Below are positions 41,952 to 54,072 of a stretch of 64,000 nucleotides of DNA, in pieces. The position numbers were made by a program, and so were the translations under genes. Under the pieces are notes generated by a model that was not told the DNA's origin, made no database searches, and saw nothing but the letters and a program-made list of their open reading frames with translations. Source of the stretch: Sphaerolaimus hirsutus (lineage: Eukaryota; Nematoda; Chromadorea; Monhysterida; Sphaerolaimidae); contig OZ038453.1 in NCBI GenBank assembly GCA_964036195.1, positions 15,041,206 to 15,105,205 of the forward strand. Reading direction: 5' to 3'. Each line of letters begins with the position of its first letter. The stretch's first letter is position 1.

Positions 41952-42146
41952 TATACTCGGCGGACATCACACCTAGTATGAAAACCTACCGTAACCCATC
42001 TGAATAATGAACCAAGAATTATTCAGTTTTTTAATCACAATCTTTCGTTTTTACTGTGGAATAATTTATTACGAAATTTATCACACGATTTTATTCGTTC
42101 AATTATGGTAGGTTTTCATACTAGTGGTGCTGTCCGCCGAGTATAC
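41952..42146. mobile_element. GCGGAC foldback element, copy 2
   Basis: TATACTCGGCGGACATCACA at the left and TGTCCGCCGAGTATAC at the right. CTAGTATGAAAACCTACC and its complement form the inner arms. About 195 bases, with no ORF. Confidence 0.82.
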
Positions 42147-42856
42147 GTAAATACAAAGTTCGGAATGCTTGTTTTTTGCTTGTTCACATCACTCACAGAT
42201 ACCGATTTACTCCACTTGAAAAAACACACTGTCAATCTGCAGAAACTTATAAAGCACTCATGGCTATACATTGGTTGCTTTTTAGATTGCCATCACTTGC
42301 ATTTCTATACATTTTCTTCCAATAATTCAGCAAAATACAAAGTTCATTTCTTTGTTTGCTCAATTTTCCAGTGCAATTGCAATATGCATTTTAGAATGAT
42401 GAATGATGGATGAAAAAGCATGAAAATTGATACTAATCCGAGGTAAAACGGCGTCCCACACATTTCTGGCATGCATATGAAATTATGAGAATGCCTGTTT
42501 TCCCACACCCACATTTACTTTTTGAAAGTACCATGTTTGTACTAATACGAAATATCCGCGGCAAACTTTAGGCTGGAAATATGACAAAAACACAGTTGTA
42601 AATTGTGAAAAATTACATTTCTGAATATCCAGAAAAGTTTCATTCCATTTAGGTAATTTCTAGACAATCCAGCTGAAAATATAAGCTGGGTATAACTGTT
42701 TTTCAAATTAAAATAATGCACTTCTCGAGTAGGCGATTTGGGGGATCAAAAATTGGGTTTTCCAATGTGAAAGCTGAGAAAATCCCATGGACGATTAGAT
42801 AAACTACATGATACTTAAACTTCATAAGTGGACGCGTATTTTTGTATCTGCAAATA
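42147..42856. other. Unassigned sequence
   Basis: I find no supported gene or element here. Open frames of about 100 codons have no recognisable domain. Confidence 0.3.
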
Positions 42857-43319
42857 CCGTATTTCCTCGAAATACCCCCCGGGGGGTGATTGTTTCATAG
42901 TGGTCCCGAGAGGGGGGGGGGGTTAAACGAGGGGGTGGGTATTTCGAGGGGGGGGTTATTATTTCACAAGAAAATTTTTGAAAACCAAGTACGAAATAGT
43001 CGTCTGAAACGTACGCAGACGTCGAAAAATGCAACAAAAACCGCAATTTATAAGGTTCTGTAGACTAATATTAGTATGTAGATGGTATGTACACTGTTCT
43101 AACGTGACACCGACATTGTTTTAACGTGTGTTCTGCAGTACACAGAACACAAACTGCAGTATATGTCATGTACGTTCCCTTTACACTCAATTTGGGGGGG
43201 GGTATTTCGAGGGGGGGGTGATTGTTTCATAGTGGTCCCGAGAGGGGGGGGGGGGGGTCAAACGAGGGGGGGGTATTTCGAGGGGGGGGGGTATTTCGAG
43301 GAAATACGGTATGCAGATA
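42857..43319. mobile_element. MITE, CCGTATTTCCTCGAA family, long form
   Basis: CCGTATTTCCTCGAAATACC and TTTCGAGGAAATACGG are flanked by TA. The core includes TAATATTAGTATGTAGATGG and TGTCATGTACGTTCCC, as in 2010-2411. An internal repetition of the G-run arm suggests partial duplication. Confidence 0.85.
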
Positions 43320-43739
43320 TGCAAATATCTGTGCAGCACGTGGCAATTCCGCACCCTGTAAAATCACCTCACCATGCATGCATAATTGTATCGTTTGATG
43401 ATTGGCTCATTGGCATTGGCCCATTGCCAAATCTTAGACCCTGTAAAATGTCATGCACTGTCAAAAGTCATGTAAAATGTCAAAATTTTGTTTTATCCTT
43501 TTATTTACTAGTCATTTGGCCATTGTCAGGACATCTCTTCAAGATGTGAGGACATTAATAAAAGATTCAACATAAATTATCGTTAGCACGCTTCCAACGT
43601 GAGACATAAGTAAGTGCGAGTGCAGAGTACCAAGTCTGCCGAGTATACATGCCATTTTACGTTTTACACGACACTTTACTAGATGCACGACTGACACCAG
43701 CCCCATTTTTTACAAAATGTTTTTTTTCGCAAATGTATT
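43320..43739. repeat. C-family and GTATACTCC fragments
   Basis: C-family units (ACCCTGTAAAATGTCATGCA) lie at about 43432-43490. A fragment of the 21762 repeat (CTTCCAACGTGAGACATAAG) lies at 43590-43650. Remaining bases are unassigned. Confidence 0.5.
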
Positions 43740-43956
43740 GGCGGCCCACATACTAGTTGACACTTGTGTCAACTAGTCTGTGTCAACTCAACTTTCGGCC
43801 TCACTTGTCGACAATCGATCTTCCAATGCACTTGCCGTAATATTTATTCTTCCACATTGTCTCGTGCATTCGTTGATCGCTCTGCCACACGTGAGCCGAA
43901 ATCCGAGTTGACACAGACCAGTTGACACACGTGTGTCAACTAGTGTGTGGGCCGCC
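43740..43956. mobile_element. CTAGTTGAC foldback element, copy 3
   Basis: GGCGGCCCACATACTAGTTG and CAACTAGTGTGTGGGCCGCC are its ends. Next to them are GACACTTGTGTC and GACACACGTGTGTC palindromes. The inner motif differs from the 7295 copy in both arms together. Confidence 0.8.
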
Positions 43957-44280
43957 ATTATTCTACATTGATGTGCATGCCTTTAGCCGATGATGTGTCA
44001 CACAATATGTCGTCATTCTGAGTGTAATGCGTCTGTTGGCTTACTTAACTTGCCTTAATCGCTTTAACTGCTGCTGTCGTAAAGCCCCAAGTTTGCGCTG
44101 AAATAATTCCGGATGTTAATCCTAGAAATTTACCTGACACTGACAGCCAGGCCCGTCATGTGTATTGCATGAAAAATCATCCCGATAGAATATTATTTCT
44201 GGTCAGCTCTGTTGAAAATCAAAATAATGATCCAACTTGCAGTTGGACTTTCTGTACACAGTGTAAACAAATTTTTTTTA
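43957..44280. other. Unassigned sequence
   Basis: No gene or element end was recognised. Confidence 0.3.
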
Positions 44281-44435
44281 AATTTCGTGCCGTTTTGGCG
44301 CCATTATTCCTGGCGCCAGTCAAAATAATGGCGCCAGCAACGAAAATGCCGCCCTGGCGCCATTCTAAATAAGGGCGCCACAAAAAGGGTGCCAAACTGC
44401 CAAGCGCCATTGACGTCATTTCATCACTACTTCTA
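44281..44435. repeat. TAGTGATG-family (GGCGCC) fragment
   Basis: GGCGCCATTATTCCTGGCGCC and further GGCGCC units end at ACGTCATTTCATCACTACTT, a near-complete right TIR. The left end is unclear. Confidence 0.55.
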
Positions 44436-45770
44436 ACGAGAACAAATATCACTGGGGCTAATCCCTCGCAATGTAAAATTTCAGATAGGTAAATTTGTCG
44501 TGTAATGAAAATTTGCAGTGCATTTACTGGAAATTTTACATTTCACTTCATAGTTTACTTGTTGCTCGAGACACAATCTGTCACTTTACTCACACTTTTT
44601 TTCTTCTCACTTGCGGAATTGGCGCCTGGTTTTTCTCTCCCGTAGACCCAACATTATTATTACAGTAAAAATATAAATAGGTATAATATTATATGTACAC
44701 TCGCTGATTGTTCACAGGCATTTACTGATGCCAAAGTTATAAAAAAAGGAAATAATATCCGCTATTTTTAGTTGTTCACGCGACAATTACCTTTTGTGTT
44801 ATTGCGCAGTTGCAAAAAAATTATCTACCTAAGTTTACATGTGAATAACTCAGGTTCAGGTACCAGGTGCCATATTTTTATTAGTATAAATATAAATTGC
44901 ATATAAATTAACCATATAAATTACACGAACCACATTAACCAATGATTGTTTTAGTATTGTAATATGATGGGGGAAAAACAGAATTCTTCGGGTTTTTTCA
45001 GATTGGATACTGAGAGTTTGTTGTAAAGTATGCCATTTGAGATTTTAGATTAGCTTTTTTTAGAGAGAAAAAAATAAAAAAGAAGTTAAAAAGTGGTTCT
45101 AGCGCTCCAAAAAGTTTGATTCAAGTTCTAATCTCTAGTTGAGAACCGTAATAAAGTTGATTTGGGTAGGTAATTATCAATACATTTTTCAGGTATTTTC
45201 AAAACATTATGTTTGTTTCATCTACAAAATGAAATCCAGACAAGTTTGTATTTGTATCATTTAAAAAATTACGTTTACGTTTTATTTTTCCAACAATTCT
45301 CATACTTAACAACCGCTTTCAAGTCACATGCCCCCTACTTTCTGCACAGCTTGTCATCTAGATTTACCTGTCATTATTCGGTCACATTTATTTGGTTTTA
45401 AAAACCACTATATGCGCCCAGTGTCGCGCTTGTATTGAGGCGACACACGGACTAACGATGTGAAAATGCAAAAAATGGCGCTGGCGCCAGTGGCGCCATG
45501 GGTTTAGAGTAATCGAATCAGTTTCCTGTGACTGAATGACATCTTTTTGAATTACCTTTAGATTTTTTGGGCATACTGATGAACATTATAGGAAATTGAT
45601 CACATGATAACACATGAATTTAGTTGATTTTCAATAGCACTTTTTTCATATTTTTCACAGTGCCTTTTGAAAACTCATTAATCAGATTTGACTGCTTTTG
45701 AGTTTACTGAAATAGGCTATTTTTAATTTCCAACCACAGTAATTGACAGACACTTCATTCTGGTGTCACT
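44436..45770. other. Mostly unassigned sequence
   Basis: A foldback end (CACTTGCGGAATTGGCGCCT) related to 29932-30157 lies near 44608. A short GGCGCTGGCGCCAGTGGCGCC block lies near 45477. No gene is seen. Confidence 0.35.
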
Positions 45771-46252
45771 CCTAGACCCTGCAAAAAGTTAAACATCACA
45801 TAAGGGTCAGAAGTCATGTAAAATTCTAAAATTTCTTAGATTTTTTTTACTGGTCATTTCACATTTATCATGACATTTGTACGACTTTTGACATTTTGCA
45901 TGGCTTTTGACATTTCACAGGGTCTTGGATCGAATGGCCCCAAACTTAAATGCAAATGCTTACATGCTTAAATGCATCCAAACTTCATGGTTTCTGAATT
46001 TTTTAAATTTAGATGTAAAACTAAATTGTGTGCAGGTAGGGCCAATCTCCAAACAGCGCCATTTTTGTGTGCTTTTCTCCTGTTTAACAAAGTTTTCATT
46101 TCAAGATTCGTTTTCAATGACACCGTCCTTGGTACCGCCTTGGCCCAACTTTCATGAAAATGGCGCCACGTTGGCGCAGTGCGCCATTTTCCCGAAAATT
46201 TGTCATCACCTCTATACACACATTTTGCTAGCAACAGACAATGCTATACAAT
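45771..46252. repeat. Diverged C-family foldback, then unassigned sequence
   Basis: CCTAGACCCTGCAAAAAGTT and ATTTCACAGGGTCTTGG are inverted ends at about 45769 and 45910-45927. A GGCGCC fragment lies at 46153-46190. Confidence 0.5.
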
Positions 46253-46494
46253 GGCCCTACACACACTAGTTTCCACCGTGACCGATGTGAAAACTGAAAT
46301 GGCGACATGGCGACATCCAGCCTACTCTTTTTGTATGCTATATGTGTTTTAGTTTTCAAATTTTTAAATTTCAACTTTTATTAATTTAAATTCCAATTAA
46401 AATTTAAAAAAATCATTCAACCGTGTTCATTAATTTGCATTTGAAAAAATTTCAGTTTTCACACGAAGTCACGGTGAAAACTAGTGTGTGTAGG
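46253..46494. mobile_element. CTAGTTGAC-family foldback, TTTCCACCG variant
   Basis: GGCCCTACACACACTAGTTT and AAACTAGTGTGTGTAGG share the outer arms of the 7295 copy. The inner arms read CCACCGTGACC and its complement GTCACGGTG instead of GACATCGACACC. Both arms changed together. Confidence 0.75.
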
Positions 46495-46794
46495 CAGAAT
46501 ATGCTTATGTAGTCTTTTGGCATGCTTAGCTAAATATTTGCTTTGTTTTAGATGCTTCAGTGGCTTTGTGTCGTTTAGGTTTTGAACTCTGGCACCCGCG
46601 CGCTTGTGGTTTTGGAAATATAGACGTACTTTTATAGTTAGACAATTTTGGAATGAAATGTAATTAGCCCGACACTTTTGTCGGGCATCCCGATCTATTG
46701 TTTGATAATTTTTTTGCTGCCCTCTTAAATCGTTCTGTTTCCTCTTAAGAAGGAATTGATGTGAATAAATCTTGTCGGGCAAATTGAATTCTGG

Positions 46795-47009
46795 TATACT
46801 TGGCGGACATCACGCTTAGTATAGAAACCTACCATAACCCATCTGAATAATGAACCAAAAATTATACAGTTTTTTCATCACAATATTTCGTTTTTACTAT
46901 GGAATAAATTCTTACGGAATTTATCACAAGATTTTATTCATTAAATTATGGTAGGTTTCCATACTAAGTGTGGTAGGTTTCCATACTAAGTGTGCTGTCC
47001 GCCGAGTAA
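46795..47009. mobile_element. GCGGAC foldback element, copy 3
   Basis: TATACTTGGCGGACATCACG at the left and CTGTCCGCCGAGTA at the right. The right arm has an internal tandem duplication of GTGGTAGGTTTCCATACTAA. Confidence 0.82.
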
Positions 47010-47431
47010 ATCTAAATTTAATTTCGAATGTTTCTTATATAACTTCCAAAAAATACTTTTTATACGAAATTAGAAAATGTAGAAACAAATGAACTAGGAA
47101 GTAAATAACACTTACCATTTGTCAAGACACTGTTCTACTATCTAATTCCTCACACAAAATTTACGTGTACTTTGAAATGCATAAAACTGTGGCAACGTGT
47201 CGTTCCTCAGAGATCAACCCAACATGTCTCGAGGGCTTTAGTCTACACGCACATAATGAGGGAATATTTAGTTAAACGTGTTTGTTTTGGGACTTTGCCA
47301 AATTACATTAGGAAAGAAGTGCCATTTGGGGTTTACTCAGATACCCACTAGGTAATATTTATGTACCTAATAGGTTTCCTGTAATTTGACTAGGTATTTA
47401 AGCATTTGCGTTTTTTAGATTGTAGGTGACT
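47010..47431. other. Unassigned sequence
   Basis: Nothing supportable was seen between two copies of the same foldback family. Confidence 0.3.
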
Positions 47432-47624
47432 ATATGCGGCGGACTTCACACTTAGTATAAAAACCTACCATAACCCATCTGAAAAATGAACCAAAACTTT
47501 TACATTTTTTCATCATAATATTTCGTTTTTACTATGAAATAATAAATTGCGAAATTTATCAAAAAAAATTATTCATAAAATTATGGTAGGTTTTCCTACT
47601 AGGTGTGCTGTCCGCCGAGTATAC
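47432..47624. mobile_element. GCGGAC foldback element, copy 4
   Basis: ATATGCGGCGGACTTCACAC at the left and TGTCCGCCGAGTATAC at the right, with ACCTACCATAACCCATCTGA and its partner as inner arms. It lies only about 420 bases from copy 3, in the same orientation. Confidence 0.82.
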
Positions 47625-48574
47625 CTAAAATAGACAAGTGATTAGAATAAATTCATATCAACCAAGCAAGTCAGGTGCACGTTAAGTGACGTTAAGTAAA
47701 TTTCTGAATGGAACTTAATGTGCCACTAATAAGTTTACGTACCACTTTACTTAAAATACCACTTATCTTCTGACTTGTCCACTTCCAGTATTACATAGCT
47801 CTAGGTTTTCCAATTTTTACATTTCACATTTTGCCAGAAGACGCGTGTTTACATTTACAGGTGTCCATAAACAGTGGCACTCCAGCCATTGTTTACTTTT
47901 CGTAATGATATTTGTCTTCTCTTATATTTAAGCTTGTGTGTTTTGTTTGTGAAAAAAAGTTTGAAGAAAGAAAAAAGTAAACAAAATGCATTTTGATGTG
48001 TTCTGGAATTACTGGGAAGTATTGTTTTTCAATAAATTCCTTAATCTATTTACTATACTGCATGCTATGCATTTTTCTGGAGGACACACTCCGTCATGAC
48101 GTCATAATTTAGAAAATAACAATTGTTCCACACAAAAAAACGTTTCTGGAAAAAAACATTCGTCGCATGCTTGTGACTCCGCCTTTTTCTATTACAAGTA
48201 TTTTTGGCAGATTCCTGATGCGTACCTGCGCGTTGCGTACCTGTACTGATGAGAACCCAATTAGGGTTCTCATCAGTACATGAGGGATTCTTTACGGTCA
48301 ACATATCAATTACCATAAAAGGTTGCCCGGGAGCGTATCCACCTATCCACCGAACACCACCCAACACTTGATTGATTGATTGGCATATTTATATTTACTT
48401 AACGTGTGCCTGGAAGTAAATAGAGATGGTGTTTCACTGTATGTCACAGTGTGCACTGTGTGTCTGTTACTCTGTTTAACTGCAACAAAAAAATGTCCAT
48501 CTATGGCAAATTGCTTCTACTTTGATGAAATACACAGGCGCTGATTTATGACATACGTTGAAACCAAAGCCATG
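47625..48574. other. Unassigned sequence with a short perfect hairpin
   Basis: Bases 47655-47790 hold AAGTGACGTTAAGT-like units. A perfect 17-base inverted repeat (48242-48258 and 48264-48280, loop AATTA) includes CTGATGAGAACCC. No GAAAC element follows, so it is not a hammerhead. No gene is recognised. Confidence 0.4.
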
Positions 48575-49122
48575 AAGTTTTGTACAATGTCATGCAAAGT
48601 GTCAATTGTCAAGTGTCATGTCAAATGTCAAGCAAAGTGGCAATTATCATGACAAATGTCATGCAAAGTGTAAATTGTGTATCCAAACCTGATGTTTTGT
48701 ATATTAATCTCATGCTTTTTGTATCCAAATGTTCACATAAGATTTGGATTCAAAAACAACAAGAGTTGGATACAAAACATAATATTTGGATACAATTTGC
48801 TTGACAATTGATACTTAAATTTATATTTGTCATGACAATTGACACTTTACATTACATTTGTCATGACAGTTGACACTTTGCATGACATTTTACATGACAT
48901 TTGACACTTTACAAAGCTTGGGAAGCCCCCAGTTCCACAAATCAAAAGGCATAAACTCAAGCAACAAAATTTTTTTACAACAAAAAATGAATTTTTTTTT
49001 ACAATTTTACAAAAATTTTACAAAAATTCCAATTTTTATACAATTTTTAATTTTCCATTTTATTCTTAAATTTTCCCTTTTTTATATTTTTTTATTTTTT
49101 TCTGAGATTTTGCCAACCCTGG
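48575..49122. mobile_element. C-family foldback inside truncated CAGGGTTGG element
   Basis: The C-family part (about 48575-48930) has AATGTCATGCAAAGTGTCAA units, the TATCCAAA core and an end reading GGGAAGCCCCC. It is followed directly by the right half of a CAGGGTTGG element ending TTTGCCAACCCTGG. The same composite is present at 22756-23411, so it was mobilised as a unit. The left CAGGGTTGG end is missing. Confidence 0.75.
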
Positions 49123-50220
49123 TTGTGACACACTTAAATGAATGATTGTCAAATATTGATGACACTTAAACAGCTGCGTCAACTTTCTAATCCTCAATGC
49201 TTTGATCTAACTGCATGCAGCTCAGGTTTCTGGTTGTTTACACATGGAGCTAGGATGCACCACTAGAATTAAGGTTCCCTATGGTACATTGAAGGTTCCC
49301 TACACTACATTGAAAGTTTTGGGTATCCCACGTAGTGGGGTTCCCATAGGTACATAGTCTAGGGTACGCAACACGGGGGTTCCCAACAGTACCCTCCCGT
49401 ATTTTTTTGTTTAAGTGCATACATAAGTATCCTGCTCGCGCGTTATCGACCAAGACATAAATTTGCGGTCCGCCGAGTATAGGCATTTCGTTGGTTGAAC
49501 TTACTACTAATTTTTTTTTCAACTACTAGACCAAAAAGAACGCTGGATTTGCCATTCAAGTTGTCGATAAAGGCGCTGCGTATACTTTTTTACTATCAGT
49601 GAACTCGGGTTTTGGTAAACACATAAATCGGCTTTGAACACATTCGAGTTTACTGGAATGATGTCTGTCGTGTCAACTATTTATAGTTGATGAAGATTGA
49701 AAATAACTCATTTTGGTCAACTCAAATAATGTTTAAAGCTGATTTATGAGGACCCAATTTGAGTTGAATTACTTCTGTTAGTAAACTAGTGCGCGCGGCA
49801 ACAAAAAGTGATGCTTTACATTTATCAAATTTTCTGCAATTTGCGACTTTGTAATAATGATTTTCCAAGACGCTTTCCCGGCTTTGGGAACCTCTCAATA
49901 ATTTTTAATATTTATAAAATGAGCCACCGAAACAACTTCCTGTGTTTAGGTCGAGGTTTATTTTGCAATTTTGTTGCATTTCATGCTTATGAATATATCT
50001 AGGTAGGTAAATTGTTTCTAATTTCTTGGTGTATTTCTACTGAGCATGGCGTTGTATTAGAAGAAATACAATATTCTTTCAATAAAAAACATTATCAATC
50101 CACAACCCACTTGCAGCACAGTTAAAAGGCTGTAAATAACCAGAAAATATGTACACATCACTTGATTCGTTTCGCACAACATGGCAAGTACATGTTGTCT
50201 TGATTTATGTGCGCGAGCTA
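49123..50220. other. Mostly unassigned sequence
   Basis: A repeat shared inverted with 30.7 kb (CGCGCGTTATCGACCAAGAC..GCGGTCCGCCGAGTATA) lies at 49436-49484. Tandem GGTTCCC.. units (GGTTCCCTA, GGTTCCCATAGGTACAT, GGTTCCCAACAGTACCC) lie at 49270-49400. No gene is seen. Confidence 0.4.
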
Positions 50221-50800
50221 GGACAAAAGTGATGCCGTTTGGTGTTGGAAAAGCGCCATTGCGATACTAAATTGGCGCTGGCGCCAAACATTTTCGGATT
50301 CACGCCAAACTTGCTTTTTAGGGCGCATTTCAAAATTGATCGATTAGTTAACAGGATATTTGATTAGTGATTTTTTAGGATAAGGACTCGGTAGATAGCT
50401 ATATCCCCTGACTAGAGACAATGTTTTTCTCTCCAAAAATATGTTTTTTTCAGAGAATATCATTAGATAAATTTCAGAAATGATTAGATAAGAATATCTC
50501 AGAAATCTTGTCAAAAAATAAATATACCTGATTAAATCTACCTGAAAAATCTGCTGGTGAAGCAGCGACCATTAAGTGCCAATTAATTTTATGGACATTT
50601 TTATAAACATCAATTATGGATATCAAGGCACCTTGTACTTGGTCTTGTATTATTTCAACCCCTGTGTTCTCCATTCGCGATACTCCATTTAGATACTCGA
50701 TACTCGATTTAGAGGGGGAGGGCGATTAAAAACATTGCCAGCGCCACTTTTTTGGCGCTGGCGCCATAAAAAGCGCAGTTTCTATCACTAGATCAAATGC
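50221..50800. repeat. TAGTGATG-family (GGCGCC) element, probably split
   Basis: GGCGCTGGCGCCAAAC at about 50273 and TTGGCGCTGGCGCCATAAAA ending TCTATCACTAG at about 50753-50791 could be two arms of one element around 0.4 kb of unrelated sequence. Left TIR and TSD are not clear. Confidence 0.45.
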
Positions 50801-52036
50801 TTGAAAGCCTGCATGTAAATATGATCCTGTCCTAGGGTATACACATATTTATTCCGCACTGATGTTTTACGCATTTCTGTATTATGAAATGGGAAACAAT
50901 GACATAAATAATTTCCAATGCTTTCAATGGATGAAATGAAGTTATCTTTCCCATCCATGTAACTTAATACACGCAAGAAATTTCTAGTTTGACTTACATG
51001 ATTCCATTCAAAAGGAACTTTTGTACTTCTCGGGAATTTTTTACGGCGTGTCTAAAGAATGGTCAGTTGAATTTGAGTTGAGTGAAGTGTGAGCATTTTT
51101 GCACCATCATAAACACCTGCACAGCAAAAAATGGGTGTGTGATGCGTCGTGAAGCGTCATTAAGTGTCTTCATGTCGATACTTCCCGACGCTGTGAAGCG
51201 CTAGTTGGCACTTCCTGGCGCTTCACGGACCATGCAGAGTATGCTGTAATTGTTCGTGAAGTGCATTTCATGAACTTCAGTCGCCGTGATGATATATGAA
51301 GTGTGTCGAAGAAACTTCACGAACAATCTCGAAAAACTTCGTGATGTGTGGTGAAGTGTGTGTCTTCACAGAGGCCGCTTCACGCACATCCAGCCCACTC
51401 CACACACTTCACGAACCACTTGATAAAACCTGCAGAAAATTCACTTCAAAATCATACCCTTCCACAACTTATACATTGAAAACAATCTAAAATCAGTATA
51501 GCAAGGATAAAAAAAATTTCACCCACCTGGGGCCATTCCTGCAACTGCTCAAGTGAAATGCCAAGTGACATAAATCCTTCAGATACTTTTTTATTTTCAC
51601 CAAATTCTTCACAAGATGTAAACTCCACTTTTCACTTGACACTTACTCTTAAGTTTGCCAATTGACGTACCACTTTGCTAGGGGTGGGACCGGGATCCGA
51701 CCCACCCTGTACCGATCCAAAAGAATACCCCACCAACTATATGCGAGATACTTTTGTAAGTAAAATACCCAAACACAATATACATGCATGCCATGGGCTA
51801 TATTGAAGCCTTTATTATGTGCTCAGTGAGTGGCCGCACGCTAGAAAAGCCCGCGTACATGAGTACATTTGTATACGTACGCAGAGCAAAGGAAGATTCC
51901 CTCTGGCGATAGCCATGTGCACGCGCCAGAACTGTAAGAAGCTCGCCTTATTTTTGCATTGTGAACACTTTCACGGTTCATTTCACAGATTCGCGCCATT
52001 TCACGGTTCACTTTGGCACTACATACAGTATACCTA
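50801..52036. other. Unassigned sequence with GTGAAGTG / CTTCACGAA array
   Basis: Bases about 51125-51425 are rich in AAGTGTG, GTGAAGTG and CTTCACGAAC in both orientations, like subterminal arrays of a further element family. Bases 51530-51680 resemble the ends of the 29932 foldback (CTGGGGCCATTCCTGCAAC). No gene is recognised. Confidence 0.45.
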
Positions 52037-52333
52037 TGCTCGAATAATTCCCCCGCCTTGAATCATTCCCCCCCTTTAGACGAGTGAGGAAAAAAATACC
52101 CCCGTCTAATAATTCCCCCCTTTATCCTAGGCATATGATAAAGTTTTTGCATCTAATTTGAACAAAAATTGCTGTAAATGAAGCATATTTCATGAAATCA
52201 GTTATAGAAACATGCTTAGATTTTTTTAACGAAATAATAAATCTCCCCCTTGAATAATCTCCCCCCCCCCTTGAATAGTCCCCCACTCAAAAAAGTCTGA
52301 CCAAAAAATAATTCCTCGGGGGGATAATTCGAG
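52037..52333. mobile_element. MITE-like element, CTCGAATAATTCCCCC variant
   Basis: CTCGAATAATTCCCCCGCC and GGATAATTCGAG face each other, and TAT-type sequence lies outside both. The C/G-run arms resemble the CCGTATTTCCTCGAA MITEs, but the outer 8 bases differ. Confidence 0.65.
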
Positions 52334-52479
52334 TATAGAGGGTATTCGCGTTATTTAACGCTATCCTTAAGAAAATACGCCACAGTAGCGCCGCTACATA
52401 AAAAACAAAGATGACTGAATTACTTGAAATCGCATAGCAATACCTATTACACATGTTATTCCCATGTAAATTCCAGCTG

Positions 52480-52563
52480 GCGCCATTGGCGCTTAACGTC
52501 TCAAACCCAAAAAGCGCCATGGCGCCTTTGGCGCCAGGCTCCAATACTTTTGGCGTTTTTACG
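52480..52563. repeat. GGCGCC fragment
   Basis: CTGGCGCCATTGGCGC and GGCGCCTTTGGCGCCAGG-type units, without recognisable ends. Confidence 0.45.
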
Positions 52564-52693
52564 TCAACACCACATAGACTATAGTCTAACTGAACAGATC
52601 TGAAGTGTTCCTATGGGATGTAGGGGGGCTTTGTGAAAACTGATAAAATTGAAAGTTTTCAAGGCATAAGGCTTATTTTCACTGTACAAAGGA

Positions 52694-52876
52694 TTGAATG
52701 AAACTGCTCAATGGAGGAGATTTGTTTTTGAACTTTTTAGCCATTTAACAGACAAACAAGGGAATGTACCTCAGCTCAATTATTTTTTTTGTGTATCATT
52801 TGTTGTTATTGTACCTGTGTTTTTGTTTGGATATGTATTTTTATTGATAAAATGGACTTATTGTCATCAAGCATAA
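52694..52876 (+). CDS. Hypothetical small single-pass membrane protein (60 aa)
   Basis: The ATG-initiated frame has a polar N-terminal half (about residues 1-29) and one strongly hydrophobic segment (about 30-53), ending KWTYCHQA. A candidate polyadenylation signal AATAAA lies at about 52946. The surrounding 0.9 kb is free of the repeat families that fill the window. I do not recognise the protein. It could equally be the last exon of a gene whose other exons I did not find, or chance. Confidence 0.25.
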   Translation: MNETAQWRRFVFELFSHLTDKQGNVPQLNYFFCVSFVVIVPVFLFGYVFLLIKWTYCHQA

Positions 52877-53747
52877 GCTTTAAGTTTGCATGTCATAGCT
52901 TGACAAAATGTGTAGATATTTTATTAAGATATTTAATTAAGTACAATAAAGTGCGACATTGACAGAGATAACTGCCATTGTATTTTATAAATTCATGTAA
53001 GTATCCACTAGAGAATAGTACCACTTCCTTAAGTGGCTGAACTAATGACAGTTTACTTGTAATACGTACAGAATTAATGTACTTAGGTAGATGTTGAATA
53101 GAAGCGACACATTTGCAAATTAGTAGATTGATTATGGTAATGTTGTTGCATAGAGTTGGCTATTTTATTGGACAAATGTCAGGTTGTATTTTATGATGCA
53201 TTGACTCTCCAGGATATTTTTAGAGCCCAGAATATTCTATGCAGCCACTGAGGATAGAAGTTCCAGCTTAGAATCAATAAAGTGTCATTGCACAACTCGA
53301 GTTTTTTAGAAGGCAACTGTTGAATTATGCGTTGAAAGTTTTCCACTCACACATACGCACACTGAAATCTGTTTTGTCTTTTTACCACACAGAAAGAATC
53401 ACCTTCCTACAAAATTTATTAGCTACCCAGCCTGTCAAAAATGTACTTGATTTCATCACATCATCTCTATTGGGTACAAAGGGGTGCACCTGGCTGACAT
53501 ATTATAATTAATTAATTCACCATTTTGCCCAATTGAATAATTCTACTATTCTACAACAACTGCCTACTTGAATCAATCGTTCTAATCTCAAATTAATTCT
53601 ACCTAATATTTGAGAACAGAAATATTTCACAGGATTTGTTATCAAAATGCAATCACAAAGTGCATTGCAGTTTGTTTATTGGCTATTGGCAATAATTGCC
53701 AAATGTTCATTTTCTCAGGCAGTGGAAGCTCCCTTGGTATGTTATAT
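52877..53747. other. Repeat-poor unassigned sequence
   Basis: No element ends or arrays are seen. This is one of the few repeat-poor stretches and might include untranslated or exonic sequence of an unrecognised gene. Confidence 0.3.
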
Positions 53748-54072
53748 ACCGTATTACCTCAAAATACACCCAGGGAGTTTATTATTTCGCCAGTAGAATT
53801 TGAGGGGGGGATAATTCGAGGGGGGTCTATTATTTCGCCAGAAATTTTTGGAAATTCACCATATTCAGACGAATAAAAATCAAATAATTACATATATGTA
53901 CATGCGTTTATAGTCATATATGACTGTATACCTATACACATAAACCCTTCCCCAACGTCACTCAATCATCGGTTTTAAGTAACGTGTGTTGTGCATTGTA
54001 CAGATCACAAACTGTGGTATTTGTCATGTACCTTTACATTAAAATTTAGGGGAGGGGGTTTATTCGAGGTAA
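53748..54072. mobile_element. MITE, CCGTATTACCTC variant, decayed
   Basis: The left end CCGTATTACCTCAAAATACA and the core (ATACACATAAACCCTT, AACGTCACTCAATCATC) match 27731-28153. The right end reads TTCGAGGTAATTGGG, with decay of the final CGG. Confidence 0.75.

Noticed and set aside
46459..46782. 107-codon - strand ORF as a gene
   Set aside because: It overlaps the end of a foldback element. It has no recognisable domain, signal or neighbours, so it cannot be supported.
48242..48280. CTGATGAGAACCC palindrome as a hammerhead
   Set aside because: It is a simple 17-bp inverted repeat. The GAAAC segment is absent.
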